Shown piece by piece: positions 9,364 through 17,485 of a stretch of 64,000 nucleotides of DNA. The notes below the pieces were generated by a model. That model was not told the origin of the DNA, made no database searches, and was given only the letters and a program-made list of their open reading frames with translations. The translations under genes were made by a program, and so were the position numbers. Source of the DNA: Neisseriaceae bacterium TC5R-5 (lineage in GTDB: Bacteria > Pseudomonadota > Gammaproteobacteria > Burkholderiales > Chromobacteriaceae); contig JACCFC020000011.1 in NCBI GenBank assembly GCA_020830965.2, positions 1 to 64,000 of the forward strand. Direction: 5' to 3'. The stretch's first letter is position 1; every line of letters starts with the position of its first letter.

Positions 9364-10257
9364 ATGTCCAAGCTAGTCCACTTATTTCTGTTCTGCTTAG
9401 CTCATCTGCCTTTGTCCTGGCTACAAAATCTGGGGGCCATGCTTGGACGTTTGATCTACTGCACTTCCCCACGCTACGCCCTGCGTTTGCGCGAAAATCT
9501 GCAGCAAAGCAAAACCGTGAGAAACTACCAGCTTTTAACACAGCAGGTCAAACAGAGCACGGCGGAAACCGGCAAAGGCACACTGGAATTGGCCATTGCC
9601 TGGTGCCGAACACCAGAGGATATCGCCGCCATGGTCAAGCAATGCCACGGCTGGGAATTGGTGGAACAAGCACGGCAACAAGGCCAGGGCATTATCTTCG
9701 TCACCCCCCACTTGGGGAGCTATGATATTGCTGGCCGTTATATCAGTTCACGGCTGCCATTTCCGTTAACCGCCATGTACCGCCCGCCAAAACTACGCTG
9801 GCTAGAGCCCATCATGCAAAGTGGACGCAGCCGAGATAAAGGCCGGACGGCGCCAGCCAATGCGAGTGGGGTGCGTATCTTGATGAAGGCGCTCAAATCC
9901 GGCGAGGCCACCATTATTTTGCCCGACCAAGTGCCTAGCAATGGTGATGGCGTGTGGGCGCCGTTTTTTGGTCGCCCGGCTTACACCATGACGCTGGTGT
10001 CACGCTTAGCGCAGATGAAGAAAGTCTGCACACTGTTTTTTGTGGGTGAACGCCTGCCGCATGGTCAGGGCTTCATCGTTCATATTGAAGCCGCCAACAA
10101 ACCCTTCTGTGGCGATAAAGAACAAGATGCCGCTTTGCTCAATGCACAGATTGAACAGATGATTCAGCGTTTTCCCAGTCAATATCTGTGGAGCTACAAC
10201 CGCTACAAATGCCCGGCTGGCGTTACTCAGCCAAGCCACACCGAAGGAAGTCCATGA
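9364..10257 (+). CDS. Lysophospholipid (lipid A) acyltransferase, LpxL/HtrB family
   Basis: A 297-residue inner-membrane acyltransferase of the LpxL/LpxM family, which adds secondary acyl chains to lipid A precursors. A hydrophobic N-terminal anchor (about 4-20) is followed by the HX4D catalytic motif HLGSYD (His116, Asp121), then GEATIILPDQVPSNGDG and the substrate-pocket segment APFFGRPA. It overlaps the next gene by ATGA, and that gene is a paralogue of the same family. Which acyl chain or position each one serves cannot be told from the sequence. Confidence 0.9.
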   Translation: MSKLVHLFLFCLAHLPLSWLQNLGAMLGRLIYCTSPRYALRLRENLQQSKTVRNYQLLTQQVKQSTAETGKGTLELAIAWCRTPEDIAAMVKQCHGWELVEQARQQGQGIIFVTPHLGSYDIAGRYISSRLPFPLTAMYRPPKLRWLEPIMQSGRSRDKGRTAPANASGVRILMKALKSGEATIILPDQVPSNGDGVWAPFFGRPAYTMTLVSRLAQMKKVCTLFFVGERLPHGQGFIVHIEAANKPFCGDKEQDAALLNAQIEQMIQRFPSQYLWSYNRYKCPAGVTQPSHTEGSP

Positions 10258-11120
10258 AATTTCTGTTTGCTCTACTCTGGTTAATCCGCCTGCTACCGAT
10301 GTGGGCAATCGGTCTGCTAGCGGCAGGGCTGGGCAATATGGCTTATTATCTGGCTCGTGATCGCCGACGGGTAGGACTGATCAATTTACGTCTGTGCTTT
10401 CCCGAGCTGTCACGACAACGACGCCACCGCATCATCCGCAAAAACTTTCAATATATGATACGTATGGCGCTGGAGTATGGCGTGGTGTGGTGGAGCAAGG
10501 CTGAGCGTATCGACCAGTTAGTCACCATCAAAAACCTGCGCTACGTTAGCGACTTACGCGCACAGGGCCAGGACGTGATTCTGTTTTACCCACACTTCAT
10601 CGGCTTTGAAATGTGCGTGTACGCACTCAATCAATATATCCCGCTGGTCAGCGTCTACTCCCACCAAAAAAATCAACAACTGGATCAACAAATCTACGCC
10701 GGACGCCAGCGCTATAACAATGCTTACATCGTCTCGCGCCAAGAGGGCTTACGCCCCATCATCAAAGCGATGCGTCAGGATAACGTACCGTTTCTCTATC
10801 TGCCCGATCAGGATTTTGGCGTGCGCGACTCCATTTTTGTCGATTTCTTCGGCGTCAAAGCCGCCACTATTACTGGCCTGTCGCGTATCAGCAAACTGGC
10901 GCGAGCCAAGGTCGTGCCAACCATTGCCCGCCGCGTAGGCAACCGTTTTGAGCTAGAGTTCTACCCACCTTGGGAAGACTACCCGACGGAAGATGTGGCG
11001 GCAGATACTCGTCGCATGAATGCCTTTCTGGAAGAGCGCATTCGTGAAGTGCCGGAACAGTACTTTTGGCTACATAAGCGCTTTAAGAGCCGGCCACAGG
11101 GTGAGGCACGGTTTTATTGA
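10254..11120 (+). CDS. Second LpxL/HtrB-family lipid A acyltransferase
   Basis: A 288-residue paralogue of the preceding gene. Its catalytic motif is HFIGFE (His114, Glu119), the HX4E variant, followed by NVPFLYLPDQDFGVRDSIFVD. A hydrophobic anchor spans about residues 3-30. The start at 10254 overlaps the upstream stop codon (ATGA) and is preceded by GAAGGAAG, which argues for translational coupling and against an in-frame ATG at 10188. The pair probably adds two different secondary chains to the same lipid A. Confidence 0.92.
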   Translation: MKFLFALLWLIRLLPMWAIGLLAAGLGNMAYYLARDRRRVGLINLRLCFPELSRQRRHRIIRKNFQYMIRMALEYGVVWWSKAERIDQLVTIKNLRYVSDLRAQGQDVILFYPHFIGFEMCVYALNQYIPLVSVYSHQKNQQLDQQIYAGRQRYNNAYIVSRQEGLRPIIKAMRQDNVPFLYLPDQDFGVRDSIFVDFFGVKAATITGLSRISKLARAKVVPTIARRVGNRFELEFYPPWEDYPTEDVAADTRRMNAFLEERIREVPEQYFWLHKRFKSRPQGEARFY

Positions 11121-11139
11121 GCCCCTCGGCTAAGAGCGA

Positions 11140-11250
11140 GCGCTAAACTACCGGTAGCCTTATTGCTGCTATTGTCTGCGTCGGTATGCCTTGCCGTAGA
11201 GGCTGCATTGTATTTTGGTAGCGGTGGTTTATCAGCCCATTAAGTCGAGG
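11140..11250. repeat. Decayed copy of the ~110-bp intergenic repeat
   Basis: The core TTGTCTGCGTCGG matches the core of the two clear copies (36984-37077 and 58700-58810). Flanking CCTT and GCC blocks, a left CGCTAAA and a right TTTTGGTAGCGG keep the same order, though spacing and bases have drifted. It fills most of the gap between the acyltransferase and the HAD gene. Confidence 0.45.
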
Positions 11251-11258
11251 ATAAAAGC

Positions 11259-11918
11259 ATGCCCCAGCACTACGATGCCGTTCTGTTTGATATGGATGGC
11301 CTGATGATTGATACCGAGCAGATTTCTTGTGAGTCTTGGCGGCGGGCCGGCCAGGAGTTGAATATCCCGGTGGCGGAGGAAATGTTACTAGGCCTAGTGG
11401 GCTTGGCAATGGGGCGTTGTTTGGATTATGCCAGTGATTATCTGGGGGATCGTGAGCAGGCCCGTTTATTGCAGCAGGAGGGGCGACGCCATTACTGGCA
11501 GATGCTGGAGCAAGATGAGATTCCACTAAAAAAGGGAATTGAGGAGGTGCTGGATTGGGTGGTCAGCCAGCCCTTGCCACGGGCGGTGGCGACGTCGACA
11601 CAGCGCCGTTTGGCGGATATCAAACTCAGTCGTAGCGGGCTGGCTCGCTATTTTTCTCATTCCGTTGCCGGTGATGAGGTGGCACGCACCAAGCCTGACC
11701 CGGATATTTATTTGGCGGCGGCAAAGTTGTTGGGGGTAGCACCGCAGCGCTGCATGGTGCTGGAGGATTCGGTGTACGGTTTGCAGGCAGCGCTTGCAGC
11801 AGGGATGCCGGTGATTTTGGTGCCGGATCTGGTGATACCACCGGCGGCGGTAAGCCGCCAGGCGCTGGCAGTCTGCCAGGACTTGCACCAGGCTTTGGTG
11901 GTGCTGCAGCAGCATTAG
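11259..11918 (+). CDS. HAD-superfamily hydrolase, beta-phosphoglucomutase-like
   Basis: A 219-residue HAD subfamily IA protein. The nucleophile motif DMDGLMIDTE holds Asp11 and Asp13. A helical cap follows, then motif II (AVATSTQRR), motif III Lys in RTKPDPDIY and motif IV in VLEDSVYG. Such proteins dephosphorylate sugar phosphates, nucleotides or related metabolites; the substrate cannot be inferred. GAGGATAA precedes the ATG. It converges on the DHH gene with only 2 bp between the stop codons. Confidence 0.9.
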   Translation: MPQHYDAVLFDMDGLMIDTEQISCESWRRAGQELNIPVAEEMLLGLVGLAMGRCLDYASDYLGDREQARLLQQEGRRHYWQMLEQDEIPLKKGIEEVLDWVVSQPLPRAVATSTQRRLADIKLSRSGLARYFSHSVAGDEVARTKPDPDIYLAAAKLLGVAPQRCMVLEDSVYGLQAALAAGMPVILVPDLVIPPAAVSRQALAVCQDLHQALVVLQQH

Positions 11919-11920
11919 GC

Positions 11921-12853
11921 TTAACCATGACCACGAATGCGGGCAATCAGTTCGTCCAGTATGTCTTCGGCCTGGTCGTTACTGACTTGGCAGGTGCCAG
12001 CCGCTTCGTGGCCGCCACCGTTGTATTGCAGCATCAGCGCGCCGATATTGGTACGCGAGCTGCGATTCAGTACGGATTTACCAACAGCAAACACGGTATT
12101 CTGCTTGTTCAGGCCCCATAGAACATGGATGGAGATATTGCAGTCGGGGTAGAGGGCATAAATCATGAAGCGGTTGGTAGGATGGATGATGTCTTGGCGC
12201 AGCAGATTAAGCACGACCAGGTTGCCATAGACTTTGGAGCAGCGCAGGATTTGCTGTTTAGCTTGCTCGTCGTGCTCGCGGTACATGGTCACGCGTTCTT
12301 GCACGTCCGGCAGTTGCAGAATCTGTTCAATGCTGTGGTCACGGCAGTAACCGATTAAGTCCATCATCAGTTGGTAGTTGCTGACGCGGAAGTCTTTAAA
12401 GCGCCCAAGGCCGGTGCGCGCATCCATCAGGTAGTTGAGCAGCGTCCAACCAGTGGGGTTGAGCACTTCGTCGCGGGAGTATTGGGCGGAGTCCGCCTTG
12501 TCTACCGCGTCCATCATGTCCTCGCTGATCTTGGGAAAAGCATGCTTGCCGCCAAAGTGGTTGTAGACCACTCGCGCCGCTGATGGCGCTTTGGCATCAA
12601 TAATGTGATTAGTGTTGTCACCACCATTGCGCAGGGTTTCCGACAGATGGTGATCTATCGCCAGATAAGCCCCTGCTACATAAGGCAGGTTAGTAGTGAT
12701 GTCGTTTTCAGTAATCTCCACCTTGCCGTCCTGCATATCTTTGGGGTGAGCGAATTTGACTTCGTTAATCATGTTCAGCTCATTCAGTAACACGGCACAC
12801 ACCAGGCCATCAAAATCACTGCGGGTTACCAGTCGGTATTGTTTCTGCGTCAT
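11921..12853 (-). CDS. DHH/DHHA1-family phosphoesterase
   Basis: A 310-residue DHH phosphoesterase. The N-terminal metal site has SDFDGL (Asp13, Asp15) and the DHH motif IDHHLSE (67-69). The C-terminal DHHA1 domain ends in GGGHEAAG (about 279-286). The superfamily includes exopolyphosphatases, nanoRNases and cyclic-dinucleotide phosphodiesterases. This one is most like the uncharacterised exopolyphosphatase-related group, and the substrate is open. The start at 12853 is chosen because AAGGAG lies 9 nt upstream; eight extra residues from 12877 are unsupported. Confidence 0.88.
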   Translation of the reverse strand: MTQKQYRLVTRSDFDGLVCAVLLNELNMINEVKFAHPKDMQDGKVEITENDITTNLPYVAGAYLAIDHHLSETLRNGGDNTNHIIDAKAPSAARVVYNHFGGKHAFPKISEDMMDAVDKADSAQYSRDEVLNPTGWTLLNYLMDARTGLGRFKDFRVSNYQLMMDLIGYCRDHSIEQILQLPDVQERVTMYREHDEQAKQQILRCSKVYGNLVVLNLLRQDIIHPTNRFMIYALYPDCNISIHVLWGLNKQNTVFAVGKSVLNRSSRTNIGALMLQYNGGGHEAAGTCQVSNDQAEDILDELIARIRGHG

Positions 12854-13132
12854 GCTCTCATTCTCCTTGCTCGACAAAAACGTGATGTCACAGTGCCCAG
12901 TGCAGAGGGTTCAACCTGTATTGCCGGCACAGGACGCTCGTCTTACTACGCTAATAGCTTAAAGTGTAGGTGCTGCCTGCGATGAGCGCACCCCGTTTAA
13001 TGCCAGCAAAATGGAGGAGTGGGCGGCGATGGCCCGGCGGCCTGAATCCGTGCCTGCCGGGAATAAGCTTGTTATTTATATACAATCCGCTGAGAATGTG
13101 AATATCTTTATAAAAGTGCGGGGTTCATTGCT

Positions 13133-13564
13133 TTGTCATCTCCTACTTTTTGGATCATCTGCGCGATGCTGGCTCTGGTGGCCGAATTTTATTCAGGAAC
13201 TTTCTACTTGCTGGTTGTGTGCATTGCCATGTTGATTGGCGGCCTAGCGGCCTGGATGGGTTTATCCGAAAGCAGTCAGTTGTTGCTGGCGAGTATCGCC
13301 GGGGTGCTGGGTGTGTTTGTCGTGTACAGGTATAAACAACGCCAGCCTAGCCGCGTCGTGGCGCAAAAGCAGGATGATGCGGATTTGGGCAAAACGGTTC
13401 AAATTCTGCAAATCCCTGAGCATGGCCGCGCGCGTATTCATTATCGTGGTACCACCTGGGATGCGGTGCTGCTGGATGACGAGTTAACCGTCGACTCACA
13501 AGCTTATATTGTCGGGCGCGACGGCAATACTTTTAAAATTTCTTCATCACCACCAAAGGAATAA
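13133..13564 (+). CDS. NfeD-like membrane protein
   Basis: A 143-residue protein with two to three hydrophobic segments (about 5-65) and a C-terminal OB-fold domain with the NfeD pattern (GKTVQILQIPEHGRARIHYRGTTWDAV is the conserved core, about 86-112). NfeD proteins partner SPFH/stomatin proteins in the membrane, and the next gene is one, 8 bp downstream. The only start that keeps the first helix is a TTG at 13133, preceded by GGGG; this start is less certain than the gene. Confidence 0.88.
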   Translation: MSSPTFWIICAMLALVAEFYSGTFYLLVVCIAMLIGGLAAWMGLSESSQLLLASIAGVLGVFVVYRYKQRQPSRVVAQKQDDADLGKTVQILQIPEHGRARIHYRGTTWDAVLLDDELTVDSQAYIVGRDGNTFKISSSPPKE

Positions 13565-13572
13565 GTGCCCCT

Positions 13573-14514
13573 ATGGAAATTGCTCTGATTATTTTTATCG
13601 CGGTTCTGATTTTTATTTTTAAGTCTATAACCATCGTGCCACAGCAAAACGCTTATATTGTGGAGCGTTTGGGCCGCTACCATGCCACTTTGCTGCCCGG
13701 CCTCAACATTATTATTCCCTTCGTTGATCGCATCGCTTATCGCCATAGCCTGAAAGAAGTGCCGCTGGATGTGCCCAGCCAAATTTGTATCACACGTGAC
13801 AATACTCAGTTGAAAGTCGATGGCATTCTTTATTTTCAGGTAACCGATGCCAAGCTGGCTTCATATGGCACCAGTAATTACATCATGGCAATTACACAGC
13901 TGTCGCAAACTACGCTACGCTCGGTAATTGGCAAGATGGAGCTGGATAAGAGCTTTGAAGAGCGCGATGAGATCAATCAAACCATCGTCGCCTCGCTGGA
14001 TGAAGCGGCGATCAACTGGGGAGTCAAGGTGCTGCGTTATGAGATTAAGGACCTGGTGCCACCACAGGATATTCTGCATGCGATGCAGGCGCAGATTACC
14101 GCCGAGCGCGAAAAACGCGCTCGTATTGCCCAGTCTGAAGGCGTGAAGATGGAACAGATTAATCTGGCCAACGGCGCACGTGAGGCGGCTATTCAAAAAT
14201 CGCAGGGTGAGATGCAGGCCACCATCAATAATTCCGAAGGGGACAAGCAGGCGGCTATTAATAAGGCGCTAGGTGAGGCCGAGGCAATGCGGCTGGTAGC
14301 GGATGCAACGGCTGACGCGCTCAAACGGGTGGGGGGAGCGATTCAGGCCGACGGTGGTCTGGCAGCGGTTAATCTGAAAGTGGCAGAACAATATGTCGCT
14401 GCATTCGGCAAGTTGGCCAAGGAGGGCAACACCATTCTGCTACCGGCGAATGTCGCGGATGTGAGCTCGCTGGTCGCAACGGCGATGAGTGTCGTCAAAC
14501 AAACACAATCTTAA
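13573..14514 (+). CDS. qmcA: SPFH-domain (stomatin/QmcA-like) membrane protein
   Basis: A 313-residue slipin/stomatin homologue. A single N-terminal membrane helix (about 3-20) is followed by the SPFH domain beginning VPQQNAYIVERLGRY. Next comes a long alanine- and glutamate-rich coiled-coil region (about 170-250) with AEREKRARIAQSEG. It matches the E. coli YbbJ-QmcA arrangement, where the SPFH protein forms oligomeric membrane microdomain scaffolds with its NfeD partner. Exact function is unknown. It follows nfeD by 8 bp. Confidence 0.93.
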   Translation: MEIALIIFIAVLIFIFKSITIVPQQNAYIVERLGRYHATLLPGLNIIIPFVDRIAYRHSLKEVPLDVPSQICITRDNTQLKVDGILYFQVTDAKLASYGTSNYIMAITQLSQTTLRSVIGKMELDKSFEERDEINQTIVASLDEAAINWGVKVLRYEIKDLVPPQDILHAMQAQITAEREKRARIAQSEGVKMEQINLANGAREAAIQKSQGEMQATINNSEGDKQAAINKALGEAEAMRLVADATADALKRVGGAIQADGGLAAVNLKVAEQYVAAFGKLAKEGNTILLPANVADVSSLVATAMSVVKQTQS

Positions 14515-14564
14515 TGTTTTAACCCGGCTTGAATATCGGCCGGGCAGCCCCCATAATCTGCCGC

Positions 14565-15101
14565 ATGAAATTTTTAGCCGACCTTTTTCCTATTCTGTTG
14601 TTCTTTGCCAGTTATTGGCTAACCCGCGATATGTTCATCGCCACCGGCGTAGCCATCGCCGGCACGCTGTTACAAGTGGCAGCGACCTGGTGGCGCCATC
14701 GCAAGGTGCCCATCATGCAGTGGGTAAGCCTGGGGCTGGTTGTGCTGCTCGGCGGTGCCACTATTTTGCTGCACGATAAGCAGTTCATCATGTGGAAACC
14801 CACGGTGTTGTACTGGGTGATGGCGCTTGCCCTCTTGGTCAGCGACTTGATCGGCAAAAATGGTTTGAAGCTGATCATGGGCCAGCAGCTACAGTTGCCA
14901 GCACCGATCTGGCGCAAGCTAACTTGGGCCTGGGTGGTGTTTTTTGGCTTGATGGGAGCGTTGAATCTATTTGTTGCCTATCGCTTCAGCGAAGATGTGT
15001 GGGTTAACTTCAAAATGTTTGGCACCTTAGGGCTGATGCTGGTATTTGTAGTGGCGCAGAGCCTGTTTCTAGCCAAATACGTTGTTGAGGAAAAAAAATA
15101 A
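14565..15101 (+). CDS. yciB: Inner-membrane protein YciB (intracellular septation protein A family)
   Basis: A 178-residue protein with about five to six membrane helices and the family signature [14 protein letters not shown] at the start, with [16 protein letters not shown] and [18 protein letters not shown] further on. In E. coli YciB interacts with cell-elongation and division proteins and affects envelope integrity. The ATG at 14565 fits the family start; a TTG at 14529 adds 12 unsupported residues. Its TAA overlaps the next ATG (TAATG), beginning the yciB-yciI-bolA chain. Confidence 0.94.
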   Translation: MKFLADLFPILLFFASYWLTRDMFIATGVAIAGTLLQVAATWWRHRKVPIMQWVSLGLVVLLGGATILLHDKQFIMWKPTVLYWVMALALLVSDLIGKNGLKLIMGQQLQLPAPIWRKLTWAWVVFFGLMGALNLFVAYRFSEDVWVNFKMFGTLGLMLVFVVAQSLFLAKYVVEEKK

Positions 15102-15403
15102 TGCTTTACGCCATCATCGGTCAGGATGTGCCGGATTCGCTGGCGCTGCGCTTGTCGGTGCGTCCTGAACATCTACTACGCGTGCAGGCTTTGCAAGACG
15201 CTGGCCGCTTGCTCTTGGCTGGCCCTTTTCCTGCGATTGACAGCGTCGACCCCGGCCCGGCCGGCTTTTCCGGCAGCCTGATTGTCGCTGAGTTTGATTC
15301 GCTGGCTAGCGCCCAGGCTTGGGCGGCGGCCGATCCTTATGTGACCGCTGGCGTATACAGCTCGGTCGAGGTACGACCCTTTCGCAAAGTGTTACCCGCA
15401 TGA
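15101..15403 (+). CDS. yciI: YciI-family protein
   Basis: A 100-residue YciI-like protein with a ferredoxin-like alpha/beta fold. The family's conserved histidine/aspartate pair is represented by RPEHLLRVQ and [19 protein letters not shown]. Members are small putative enzymes of unknown reaction. It overlaps yciB at its start and bolA at its end (ATGA), so all three are translationally coupled. The yciB-yciI-bolA-parvulin order is, as I recall, also found in Neisseria. Confidence 0.92.
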   Translation: MLYAIIGQDVPDSLALRLSVRPEHLLRVQALQDAGRLLLAGPFPAIDSVDPGPAGFSGSLIVAEFDSLASAQAWAAADPYVTAGVYSSVEVRPFRKVLPA

Positions 15404-15666
15404 GTAACACGACTGAATTATTACAGCAGGCTTTACAAGCGCTCAGTCCGGAGCATCTGGACATCCAGGACGATAGTGCACAACACGCCGGCCATGCCGG
15501 CGCGCGTGATGGTGGCAAGCATTACCACCTGACTATTGTCAGTCATCGTTTTTCCGGGCTTAACCGGGTACAACGCCACCGTTTGGTCTACCAGACGGTA
15601 GGTGATTTAATGCAGCAGCAAATCCACGCGTTGGCAATACACGCACTTACTCCAGAAGAAATCTGA
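15400..15666 (+). CDS. bolA: BolA-family protein
   Basis: An 88-residue BolA/YrbA-like protein with the class II KH-like fold. The conserved [17 protein letters not shown] block carries the invariant histidine, and [17 protein letters not shown] follows. BolA proteins bind monothiol glutaredoxins to handle Fe-S clusters and can act in stress-related morphology. The start at 15400 overlaps the yciI stop (ATGA); an in-frame upstream start at 15319 lies inside yciI and is rejected. Confidence 0.94.
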   Translation: MSNTTELLQQALQALSPEHLDIQDDSAQHAGHAGARDGGKHYHLTIVSHRFSGLNRVQRHRLVYQTVGDLMQQQIHALAIHALTPEEI

Positions 15667-15689
15667 GTTCTCTAAACGGGAAAGGTTAC

Positions 15690-16487
15690 ATGATGAAACG
15701 TTCTTATCTGGCAGCTCTGCTGCTCAGCACAGCCATCAGTCTGCCAGGACTGGCTCTGGCCGAAGCCATTGCCACCGTCAACGGTACAGCCATCGATAAA
15801 AAAGAACTGGATGCCGCCGTCGCCGCCGTCATTCAAAACAGCCAAGGCAAAATGCAGGATAGCCTGGCTTTGCGTGAGCAATTAAAAGGCTCGTTGATTA
15901 ATCGCGAGCTAGTGTTGCAGGAAGCACGTAAGCGCCAGTTGGACAAGCAGCCCGCATTTACGCAAAGACTGGAAGAGCTACGTAACGACATGCTGCGCGA
16001 GGCACTGGCGATTGATGTCATTAAAAAAGACCCGATCAGCGAGGCCGATATCAAGGCTCGCTATGATGAAATCGCCAAACGGATAAGCGGTACCAAGGAA
16101 ATCAATCTGCGCCAGATCACCGTGAAGAGCGAGGCCGATGCGCAAAGCGTGATTGCCGAGCTAAAAAAAGGCGCCAAGTTTGAAAACCTAGTGAAGTCGC
16201 GCTCAGTTGATCCGAATATTGCCCAAAGTGGTGGTAGCATGGGCTGGGGCAATGTGTCGCAAATGGAGCCACCCTTGGCCGCTGCGGTCAAAGACTTGGG
16301 CAAAGGCCAGACCAGTAGCAAACCGTTCCAGTCTCCGCTGGGCTGGCATGTGTTCAAGGTAGAAGATATTCGTGACGCTAAGCTTCCGTCGCTGGATGAG
16401 TTGAAGCCGCAAATTGGCCGTCAATTGCAGGAAGAAGCCATCGCCAAGGCCGTGAGCGATTTGCGCGCCAAAGCCAATATCAAATAA
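15690..16487 (+). CDS. Periplasmic parvulin-type peptidyl-prolyl isomerase (first copy)
   Basis: A 265-residue exported foldase of the PpiC/SurA/PrsA type. A signal peptide (positively charged MMKRS, then a hydrophobic stretch ending near ALAEA, about residue 25) leads into a helical N-terminal chaperone arm. The parvulin domain spans about 140-235 with EINLRQITVKSEADA, GGSMGWGNVSQM and FQSPLGWHVFKVED. It follows bolA by 23 bp and is followed 28 bp later by a paralogue. It probably assists outer-membrane or exported protein folding. Confidence 0.92.
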   Translation: MMKRSYLAALLLSTAISLPGLALAEAIATVNGTAIDKKELDAAVAAVIQNSQGKMQDSLALREQLKGSLINRELVLQEARKRQLDKQPAFTQRLEELRNDMLREALAIDVIKKDPISEADIKARYDEIAKRISGTKEINLRQITVKSEADAQSVIAELKKGAKFENLVKSRSVDPNIAQSGGSMGWGNVSQMEPPLAAAVKDLGKGQTSSKPFQSPLGWHVFKVEDIRDAKLPSLDELKPQIGRQLQEEAIAKAVSDLRAKANIK

Positions 16488-16515
16488 ACCCTAGCCAATA
16501 AAGGAAAACGACATT

Positions 16516-17298
16516 ATGCGTAAACTCATCCTCAGCGGCGCTTTGATGACGGCGTTTGCCGCTAACGCGGTAGTCTCTGCCGCGACGGTTAACGGTCAGG
16601 CAATTTCTGATGCACGTATCAAAGCGATTACCACCCAACTGGAAGCGCAAAGCAAAAAGCCGATTGATGACAAAACGCTCAGTGCCATTAAAGATCAGAT
16701 GATCACGGTCGAAGTTTTACGTCAGGAAGCGCTCAAGAAGGGGCTAGACAAGTCGCCTGAATTTATCGCCGAAATGGCAAATATGCAGGCAACGGCGTTG
16801 GCCAATCGTCTAATCAGCGATTTCCAACAGGCTAATCCGGTGAGCGAAGCCGATCTGAAAGCTGAGTACAATAAGGCGATTGCCGAGATTCCGGAGCGCA
16901 ATGAGTTCCGTGCACGCCATATTCTGGTGAAGACCGAAGCAGAGGCTAACGCCATCCTCAGTTCACTGAAAAAAGGGGCCTCTTTTGACAAGCTGGCCAA
17001 GGAAAAGTCTTTAGATCCCGGCAGCAAGGCGAATGGCGGTGACTTGGGCTGGCAGGAATCCAGTACTTTTGTTGCGCCGTTCTCCGATGCGATGACCAAG
17101 CTATCTAAAGGTGAAGTTACCGCCAAGCCGGTTAAAACCGACTTCGGCTGGCACATCATCAAGCTGGAAGACAAACGTACTGAGCGCCCCATTCCGTCGC
17201 TGGAAGAGGTTAAGCCACAGCTGACCCAACGCCTGCAAGGTGCCAAGATTCAGAAATTTATCGAAAGTCTGAAGGCCAAGGCCGATATCAAGCCGTAA
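16516..17298 (+). CDS. Periplasmic parvulin-type peptidyl-prolyl isomerase (second copy)
   Basis: A 260-residue paralogue of the gene just upstream, with the same plan: signal peptide (cleavage near VVSAA), helical arm, parvulin domain (about 130-230) with FRARHILVKTEAEA, NGGDLGWQ and KTDFGWHIIKLED. The catalytic-site pattern is closer to classical parvulins (the RARHIL histidine is present here, whereas the first copy has NLRQIT). This hints that the first copy may act mainly as a chaperone. AAGGAAAA precedes the ATG. The operon ends at the terminator 17316-17343. Confidence 0.93.
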   Translation: MRKLILSGALMTAFAANAVVSAATVNGQAISDARIKAITTQLEAQSKKPIDDKTLSAIKDQMITVEVLRQEALKKGLDKSPEFIAEMANMQATALANRLISDFQQANPVSEADLKAEYNKAIAEIPERNEFRARHILVKTEAEANAILSSLKKGASFDKLAKEKSLDPGSKANGGDLGWQESSTFVAPFSDAMTKLSKGEVTAKPVKTDFGWHIIKLEDKRTERPIPSLEEVKPQLTQRLQGAKIQKFIESLKAKADIKP

Positions 17299-17315
17299 TA
17301 GCTAATCAGCAAGAT

Positions 17316-17343
17316 AAAGGGCGGAGCTTTCCGTCCTTTTTTA
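17316..17343 (+). terminator. Rho-independent terminator after the parvulin genes
   Basis: Inverted repeat AAAGGGCGGA / TCCGTCCTTTTTT with a 4-5 nt loop and a T run, 18 bp after the second parvulin stop. Confidence 0.85.
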
Positions 17344-17485
17344 TTGCTCTGCAATAAATGCCAACAACTTTGGCAGAACAGCACAACATCAGCCTGGCAA
17401 AACCTCCTACAATGCCAGCGCTGGCAAATGAAACACCCCAGCTCACCATTGTCCCCAAGCCCTATCACAAACGGAGTGCCGTAGC

